Of a stretch of 64,000 nucleotides of DNA, positions 58,341 through 64,000 are shown in pieces (position 1 is the first letter of the stretch; each line of letters begins with the position of its first letter). Where the stretch lies: NCBI GenBank assembly GCA_945787885.1, contig CALZJF010000003.1:1-64000 (forward strand), written 5' to 3'. Both the position numbers and the translations under genes were made by a program. This DNA is from an uncultured Bacteroidales bacterium (GTDB lineage: Bacteria; Bacteroidota; Bacteroidia; Bacteroidales; Bacteroidaceae). The notes below the pieces were generated by a model. That model was given only the letters and a program-made list of their open reading frames with translations. It ran no database searches and was not told where the DNA came from.

Positions 58341-60707
58341 TCGTTCAAACTTTACCGTGGCATCGCCCGTCTTAAGCAGATAGATGCCGTGGGGCAGGCC
58401 TTCAAGGCGAACGTTAGTGGCGGCATCCAAAGCTCGGAGGCTGCGCACGAGGCGACCATCGGCTGTATAGATGTTCAAGGCCGCGCCGGCAGTCGTGCCA
58501 GAGACGGTCAGTTCGTTGGCGTTGCGGCTGACGGAAAGATTGTTAGCCGTGGGGATGGGATGAATAGCCACTTCCTTCGCATTGTTGAAATCTACCCAAA
58601 GAATGAGGTAAAAGCCCACACCCTTCATATCTTCGCGCACTTCATCAACGCGACACCATTCGCCGACCTTCGCCGTAGAGCCTTGTGGCAACATGCGAGG
58701 CTTGCAATAGAGCGTGGCAACCTCGGTCTTATGGAGCGATGCACTCAGGCCTAAGAAGGAGCGTCCCACCTGCGGGTCTTCGATGACAACGGTGATATCT
58801 GAGGGGAACTCGAAGGCTACGTAGAATGTACCCGTGGCTGTGATGGGAGTTTCGAGCTGAATGCCCAGCATATCGCCACCGCCAGAACCACTCACGGTGC
58901 GGTTGCCAAAGACTTCGCCTACCGTAGAGTCATAGCGGCCCCAAACCTTTGTCTCATCGAGCTTTCCATCAGTCTCGCCATAAACCACCATGCTGAAGGG
59001 TTTGTACATGTCGCTGTTGCTCTGCGAGGGGCAGAGGCGATAGTAGGCTTCGGTGAAGAGGAGCGATTTGATGGTAGTCTTCGTCTCGTCGTCCATTTCA
59101 TAGCGTTCGGCGAAGACGGTGTAGTAGCGGTTGAAGCCCGTGGCATAGTCGCGTTCGGTGTCGTTCGGTGCGCCTGCTGTTTCGAAGGCGGGCACGCCGG
59201 AGAGGCGGTCGTAGAGCTTATCTTCGTTGGGATTCCAGGTGGTGACGCTGAAATCATTGTAGGAGCCGTCGATGTTCAGCACGTTGTAGGTGTGTGTGGT
59301 GCTGCGTTCGCCGCGAGCATTGGTAGCTTTCAGCGTAACATTGTAGGTGCCCCACTGGTCGAAGTCGAAATAAGGTTCGTAGGCTTCCGATTCTACGGTA
59401 GTGCCGTCGGGGCGTTCCACAGTCCAATGGCAGAGGTCGGCATTCGTCGAGAGATTGCTCGCTTGCACGGTCTTGGTGCCGTATGTCAGCATACTGCTCG
59501 CTTCCAGTTCAAATGTGCCAGGAATGGAGAAGGTAGGCCGCGGATAAGGCTGGATATGGGGAGCGGTGATACTGAAGTCTTCAAAAGCCACGCGTCCGGC
59601 ATAGCCCGACTCCGAGGTCAGTTGCAGGGCGAAGCAGTGGAGGCCGCTCTTCTTCGGCACGAAAGTCACCTCCTGTTTTTCCCAGTTCGTGATAGAACGT
59701 TCTGTGATTTCCTGCAAGGTGTATGGCTGGAAGTCGGCATCCTGCTCGTAGCCCGCCGTCAGACGGAGGTTGCTATAGGTCATATAGCCGGGCATATATA
59801 TATAATAGGAGATATGATACTCGCGTCCTGCCTCCAAATCGAAGAAGGGAGTGTAGAGACGCTCATCGCGAGGCATATCAGTCTGCTCGGTGACGAGATA
59901 CCAGTCGCCCGTCACGGCACTGAGGTCGGCGATGGCACCCGTGATGAAGGGCATCGTACCAGTGGATTGCCAGTTGCGAGGCAGATAGCTCGTGCCGTCG
60001 TAGTCATTGTCGAGATTGTCGAAGGTGTTTGAATACGGCAGTTCCTCAGCATATTCCGCATTGTCGGGGTTTGGCTCGAAGTCGTCATCGACTACAGGAG
60101 GTTCGCTCTCGCCTGTCCATCCCGTGATGCTCACATCGTCAATCATGAAGTTGCCTTTCATATTGAACTGAGGGTTAGTCGTGGCATCAATGGCGAAGGA
60201 GATGGAGTATTCGCCGTCAGTCTCCGGGGTAAAGGTGAATTGAAATTCTGTCCATTCTGCATAGGCCGCAGCGGGAACGACGCCAACCTCTATGGTCTGT
60301 GCCTCCAGGTTCTGCCCCTTGCCAGCCCGCACGTTGAGTCCGAGGTTCTTCACTTCAGAATAGTTGGCGGCTTTCCCCCAGACGAAGAAGGATACGGTGC
60401 AGGGTTTTCCGCCCGTAAGTTGCATGAGTGGAGAGTAGAGGACATCGTTGCGAGTATATTCCGTGCTGTTGTCTGCTACGATGGCATAGTCGCCGCTAAG
60501 TCCTGCCACGCCGTAGTCGCGCGTTTTTTGTCGTTTGAAGGGGAGTGTTCCCTCGCTCAGCCAACCGTCGGGAACCGTGGCAGAGAGCGTGAAGTGGGAA
60601 GCGTCGTCGAAGTTTTCAAAAAACTCGAAGGTTTCTGGTTCGCCTGCCCATGCCGTTTGTGCAAAGGCAAGGAGGACTAACAGATGGTACAGAATTCCTT
60701 TTGTCAT
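58338..60707 (-). CDS. Large T9SS surface protein with jelly-roll and PKD-like domains
   Basis: 789 residues from MTKGILYHLLVLLAFAQTAWA (signal peptide). Two adjacent choice-of-anchor/jelly-roll-like modules (FFENFDDASHFTLSATVPDGW... and SNTFDNLDNDYDGTSYLPRNWQS...) share an FDN/FDD..W layout. A PKD-like segment follows (TKTVQASNLSTNADLCHWTVERPDGTTVES...FDFDQWGTYNVTLKATNARGE). The final 70 residues (NNLSVSRNANELTVSGTTAG...IYTADGRLVRSL...GIYLLKTG) are a T9SS type-A-like sorting domain. Probably adhesin or glycan-binding; no catalytic motif found. Stop falls in a minimal family B element. Confidence 0.82.
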   Translation of the reverse strand: MTKGILYHLLVLLAFAQTAWAGEPETFEFFENFDDASHFTLSATVPDGWLSEGTLPFKRQKTRDYGVAGLSGDYAIVADNSTEYTRNDVLYSPLMQLTGGKPCTVSFFVWGKAANYSEVKNLGLNVRAGKGQNLEAQTIEVGVVPAAAYAEWTEFQFTFTPETDGEYSISFAIDATTNPQFNMKGNFMIDDVSITGWTGESEPPVVDDDFEPNPDNAEYAEELPYSNTFDNLDNDYDGTSYLPRNWQSTGTMPFITGAIADLSAVTGDWYLVTEQTDMPRDERLYTPFFDLEAGREYHISYYIYMPGYMTYSNLRLTAGYEQDADFQPYTLQEITERSITNWEKQEVTFVPKKSGLHCFALQLTSESGYAGRVAFEDFSITAPHIQPYPRPTFSIPGTFELEASSMLTYGTKTVQASNLSTNADLCHWTVERPDGTTVESEAYEPYFDFDQWGTYNVTLKATNARGERSTTHTYNVLNIDGSYNDFSVTTWNPNEDKLYDRLSGVPAFETAGAPNDTERDYATGFNRYYTVFAERYEMDDETKTTIKSLLFTEAYYRLCPSQSNSDMYKPFSMVVYGETDGKLDETKVWGRYDSTVGEVFGNRTVSGSGGGDMLGIQLETPITATGTFYVAFEFPSDITVVIEDPQVGRSFLGLSASLHKTEVATLYCKPRMLPQGSTAKVGEWCRVDEVREDMKGVGFYLILWVDFNNAKEVAIHPIPTANNLSVSRNANELTVSGTTAGAALNIYTADGRLVRSLRALDAATNVRLEGLPHGIYLLKTGDATVKFER

Positions 60708-60797
60708 GTTGTTGCGAGTGCTTGTTTGTTTTGCGTTGTGAAGTAGATAGGGCGTATGGGGGAATAATCCCATACGGGGTTATCTCATATCGGTGTC

Positions 60798-62894
60798 TTA
60801 TGAAATATCGGAATAGTTGGTCAGGTCTTCTTTCAGTTGTCGGAGGCGTTGCCAGACGATGCGGTACAGTGGTAGCGATTCGTCGGGGTCAGCCTCAATG
60901 ATTCTTGCCGCAGCCTCGCGCGTCTCACTCATCAGAGTGCTGTCGCCCACGAGCGAGGCAATCTGAAGTTGGAAGGGTAAGCCTGATTGTGCCGTGCCCT
61001 CAATGTCGCCAGGCCCTCGGAATTTCAAATCTGCCTCGGCTATGCGAAAACCATCAGTCGTCTCGACCATGATTTGCATACGTTCGCGGGTAGTTTCTTG
61101 CAGTTGGTCTTTCGTGACGAGTATGCAGTAGCTATGTTCTGCCCCTCGTCCAACGCGTCCGCGTAGCTGGTGGAGCTGTGCCAAGCCGAATCGTTCGGCG
61201 TTTTCGATAATCATTACAGAGGCATTCGGCACGTTCACCCCCACCTCAATGACCGTAGTCGATACGAGAATGTGCGTCTTGCCCTCGGAAAAGTCGCGCA
61301 TGGCAGCCTCCTTCTCCGCAGGTTTCATCTTGCCGTGTATTTTCCCCACGCGCCATTCAGAGTAGTCTCTGATGGTATTTTCATAGCCCTCTTCAAGTGC
61401 GAGAAGGTCGAGGCGTTCGTTTTCTTCGATAAGGGGATAGACGATATAGACCTGTCGTCCGCGTCGCAGTTCGGAAATGACGCCTTCGCGGATGCGGTGG
61501 CGGCTGTACTGCGAATAGTGGCGCGTGGTGATGGGCTTGCGCCCCGGGGGAAGTTCGTCGATGATGCTGACATCGAGGTCGCCATAGACCGTCATCGCCA
61601 AGGTTCGTGGAATGGGCGTAGCAGTCATGACGAGTACGTGCGGTGGTCGCAGGTTTTTCTGCCACAGTTTTGCCCGCTGCTTTACTCCGAAACGGTGCTG
61701 CTCATCGATAATGGCGAGTCCAAGGTTTTGAAATTCCACGGTCGGCTCTATCAGGGCGTGAGTGCCAACAAGGACGTGTACCGCTCCGAGGCGCAAATCT
61801 TCCAGCACTTCCCGACGGCGTTTGCCCTTGACATTGCCAGTCAGGAGTTCAACGCGTACGCCGATGCTCTCCAATTGTTCCGAAAGTCCGTGGTAGTGTT
61901 GCTCGGCGAGGATTTCTGTGGGGGCCATGATGCAGGCTTGGAAACCATTGTCGATGGCGAGGAGTGCGATAAGTGCTGCCACGATAGTCTTTCCGGAGCC
62001 GACGTCGCCTTGCAGGAGGCGGTTCATCTGGCGTCCTGACTGCAGGTCAGCATGTATTTCCTTGACCACGCGTTTCTGCGCCCCCGTCAGTTGGAAGGGC
62101 AAGGCCTCCTGATAGAACTTCAGGAATTTCTCTCCGACTCTGGGGAACGCCCAACCCTCGGTTTCGGTGCGCCGATTGCGGGCATACTGCAAGATGGAGA
62201 GTTGCAGGAAGAAAAGTTCTTCAAACTTCAGGCGGCGGCGTGCTCGGCTGACAGCTTCTGCGCTCTGGCTGAAATGGATGTCGCGGATAGCCTGTTCGTG
62301 GCTGACGAGCTGGTGAGCACTGACTATGTCGGGCGAGAGCGTTTCGGGGAGTTGCTGAATCTTGTCAAGGGCATTCGCTACAATTTGATTGATGAGTTTC
62401 GACGAAATGCCCTTCGCCGTGAGCTTCTCCGTCAGATGATAGACGGGTTGCATACGCAGCAGCGGCCGGTTGCGCACGGTTTCCATCTCCTCCATCTCAG
62501 GATGAGCTATGTTGAAGCCATGCTGAAAAATCTTTGGCTCTCCAAACACCTGATAATCCACCCCCATGCGATACATACGTTCGATGTTTCGCAGGTTTCT
62601 GAACCAGACGAGGGTGATGAACCCAGTGCCATCGGTAAAGGTGGCCATGAGTCTGCGTTTTGCGCCCTCCCCAAGTTTTGAAAAATCAATGATGCGTCCT
62701 CGGAGCTGTATGTTCTGCATCCCCTCGTGGATGTCGCAGATGTGATAGACCTTCGTGCGGTCTTCGTGGCGGAAGGGGAAGTAGTGGAGTATATCGCCCA
62801 CCGTTCGTATCTTCAGTTCTGACGCCAAGAGCTGGGCGCGAGTCTGGCCCACGCCTTTCACATACATGATGTCTTGATTGAGATAGCTGCTCAC
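60798..62894 (-). CDS. recG: ATP-dependent DNA helicase RecG
   Basis: 698 residues, full length. The N-terminal wedge/OB domain (about 1-200; GVGQTRAQLLASELKIRTVGDILHYFPFRHEDR) contacts branched DNA. Helicase motifs: Walker A LLQGDVGSGKT, motif II IIDEQHRFGV (DEQH), MTATPIPRT and the C-terminal VSTTVIEVGVNVPNAS, HQLRGRVGRG. It remodels stalled replication forks and Holliday junctions. It follows the OPT gene by 39 bp on the same strand and likely shares its transcript. Confidence 0.96.
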   Translation of the reverse strand: MSSYLNQDIMYVKGVGQTRAQLLASELKIRTVGDILHYFPFRHEDRTKVYHICDIHEGMQNIQLRGRIIDFSKLGEGAKRRLMATFTDGTGFITLVWFRNLRNIERMYRMGVDYQVFGEPKIFQHGFNIAHPEMEEMETVRNRPLLRMQPVYHLTEKLTAKGISSKLINQIVANALDKIQQLPETLSPDIVSAHQLVSHEQAIRDIHFSQSAEAVSRARRRLKFEELFFLQLSILQYARNRRTETEGWAFPRVGEKFLKFYQEALPFQLTGAQKRVVKEIHADLQSGRQMNRLLQGDVGSGKTIVAALIALLAIDNGFQACIMAPTEILAEQHYHGLSEQLESIGVRVELLTGNVKGKRRREVLEDLRLGAVHVLVGTHALIEPTVEFQNLGLAIIDEQHRFGVKQRAKLWQKNLRPPHVLVMTATPIPRTLAMTVYGDLDVSIIDELPPGRKPITTRHYSQYSRHRIREGVISELRRGRQVYIVYPLIEENERLDLLALEEGYENTIRDYSEWRVGKIHGKMKPAEKEAAMRDFSEGKTHILVSTTVIEVGVNVPNASVMIIENAERFGLAQLHQLRGRVGRGAEHSYCILVTKDQLQETTRERMQIMVETTDGFRIAEADLKFRGPGDIEGTAQSGLPFQLQIASLVGDSTLMSETREAAARIIEADPDESLPLYRIVWQRLRQLKEDLTNYSDIS

Positions 62895-62933
62895 GGGAGG
62901 AAGAAGGAAAAGGAGGGACGATGCAAGGGCTGT

Positions 62934-64000
62934 TTATGCCTTCATGCTGGATTTATACAAATAAACCATGAGGAGGATGTAGGCAGCGAGGCTGAGAATC
63001 TGGCCTGCCGTGCTGGTCATCCATGCGCCTTGGGCAATCTGCCAATCCACGCCCGCGAAGGTGAGGCTGGCAGACACTACGCCCATCAGTGCACCGCCAG
63101 CGATGAAGCCCGATGCAAGAAGCGTGCCGCGCTCGCCGCGTGCTGCGTTCAGCGCAGCGTCCTTCGAGCGGGAGGTGATGTACCAGTTGAGCGCACCGCC
63201 GACAATGAGCGGGAGATTCAGATGTAGCGGAATGAACATGCCGAGGGCAAAGGCCAAGGCACTGATGCCGCAGGCGTTCATGATAAGACTGATGATGCCT
63301 CCGATGCCGTAGAGCAGCCAGGGAGCACCTTCGCCCATCATGAGCGGTTCAATGACGGCCGCCATGGCGCGAGCCTGCGGTGCAGCCATGACGTCAGAGT
63401 TGTCGGGTGTGAAGCCATAAGCCTCATTGAGAATCATGATGACGCCCGCCGCCGTAGCAGCACTGACGAGAATGCCGAGGAATTTGAAAGTCTGCTGCTT
63501 GGCAGGCGTGCTGCCCAGCCAGTAGCCAATCTTGAGGTCGGTGACGAAAGCTCCCGCACTGGAAAGAGCCGTGCAGACCACGCCACCCATAATCAGAGCT
63601 GCCACCATGCCGTCCGTGCCTTTCAGTCCCACAGTCACCATGATGAGGCTGGCAAGGATGAGGGTCATCAGCGTCATGCCGCTCACAGGATTACTGCCGA
63701 CGATGGCAATGGCGTTGGCTGCCACCGTGGTGAAGAGGAAGGAGATGAAGAAGACAATGAGGAGGGCCACCGTGGAAAAGAGGAGATTTCCGCCCATGAC
63801 ATCAAGTTGGAAGAAGAGGAACGTGGCAAGGAAGGCGACGATAAGTCCCATGAAGACGATTTTCATCGATATGTCGCGCTGCGTGCGAGGCTCCGCTGCC
63901 ACGTCGCCCTGCTGAGATTTGTTGCCGAAGGCGGCCCGGATGAGAGCAAAACTGCCAATGATGACGGAGCGGCTGTTCCAGACACCAATGATGCCGGCCA
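62934..64000 (-). CDS. OPT-family oligopeptide transporter, N-terminus beyond window edge
   Basis: C-terminal 355 or so residues of a polytopic protein that continues past the right edge: the frame stays open through GIIGVWNSRSVIIGSFALIRAAFGNKSQQGD to position 64000. GSNPVSGMT is the conserved OPT-family block; about nine hydrophobic segments follow, including LKIGYWLGSTPAKQQTFKFLG and PLHLNLPLIVGGALNW. OPT transporters import oligopeptides or metal chelates by proton symport. An internal GTG or ATG near 63902 or 63866 is not the start. Confidence 0.9.
   Translation of the reverse strand, partial: AGIIGVWNSRSVIIGSFALIRAAFGNKSQQGDVAAEPRTQRDISMKIVFMGLIVAFLATFLFFQLDVMGGNLLFSTVALLIVFFISFLFTTVAANAIAIVGSNPVSGMTLMTLILASLIMVTVGLKGTDGMVAALIMGGVVCTALSSAGAFVTDLKIGYWLGSTPAKQQTFKFLGILVSAATAAGVIMILNEAYGFTPDNSDVMAAPQARAMAAVIEPLMMGEGAPWLLYGIGGIISLIMNACGISALAFALGMFIPLHLNLPLIVGGALNWYITSRSKDAALNAARGERGTLLASGFIAGGALMGVVSASLTFAGVDWQIAQGAWMTSTAGQILSLAAYILLMVYLYKSSMKA

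Overview
The window looks like a chromosomal segment of a Bacteroidales bacterium, most likely Prevotellaceae. The evidence is a SusC/SusD pair with a hybrid two-component regulator, several exported proteins with type IX secretion (T9SS)-like C-terminal domains, a serine palmitoyltransferase, exported caspase-type and CHAT-type proteases, and promoter candidates of the Bacteroides TAnnTTTG type. Base composition is fairly GC-rich for the order. No rRNA, tRNA, CRISPR array, phage or transposase gene was recognised.

Layout. 1-9.2 kb: a cut-off lipoprotein, a CstA-type transporter, a HAD phosphatase, then luxS, a GH29 fucosidase and a GH16 glycanase on the minus strand. 9.4-17.3 kb: a minus-strand set of envelope proteins (CHASE2 sensor, FecR/transglutaminase-like protein, DUF4384/LPP20-like protein, beta-barrel protein, exported leucine-rich-repeat caspase), with a second LPP20-like gene upstream. 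18.2-22.9 kb: a membrane-anchored AraC regulator and two unrelated lipoproteins. 23.1-35.8 kb: a fructan utilisation locus (hybrid regulator, SusC, SusD, GH32, MFS permease, fructokinase). 36.1-40.1 kb: serine palmitoyltransferase divergent from a diacylglycerol-kinase-like lipid kinase, then a sugar 2-epimerase. 40.3-48.0 kb: two Omp28-like paralogues, a glutamine synthetase-like enzyme, pyrF and a secreted endonuclease I. 48.6-52.7 kb: an exported TPR-CHAT protein behind a cation efflux gene. 53.1-64 kb: SDR, GNAT and FabK-like genes, folA with a 5'-nucleotidase, a large T9SS surface protein, recG and a cut-off OPT transporter.

Two themes stand out. First, intergenic DNA is crowded with short non-coding repeats of three kinds. 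Family A is a 189-bp hairpin element with 19-bp terminal inverted repeats (TIRs); three copies have perfect 4-bp target duplications. Family B is a related hairpin element of about 195 bp that tends to abut stop codons and lies inside the fructan operon. The third kind is a tandem array with a strict 22-bp period, present at five loci. Second, the CHASE2 / FecR-transglutaminase / DUF4384 / beta-barrel / caspase operon resembles a sensor-protease system split over five exported or membrane proteins, with an exported CHAT protease elsewhere in the window. This operon is the best candidate for an undescribed system.

Starts were moved downstream of the longest open frame wherever a signal peptide, family N-terminus or promoter placed them there. 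All function calls come from reading motifs; no database search was possible.
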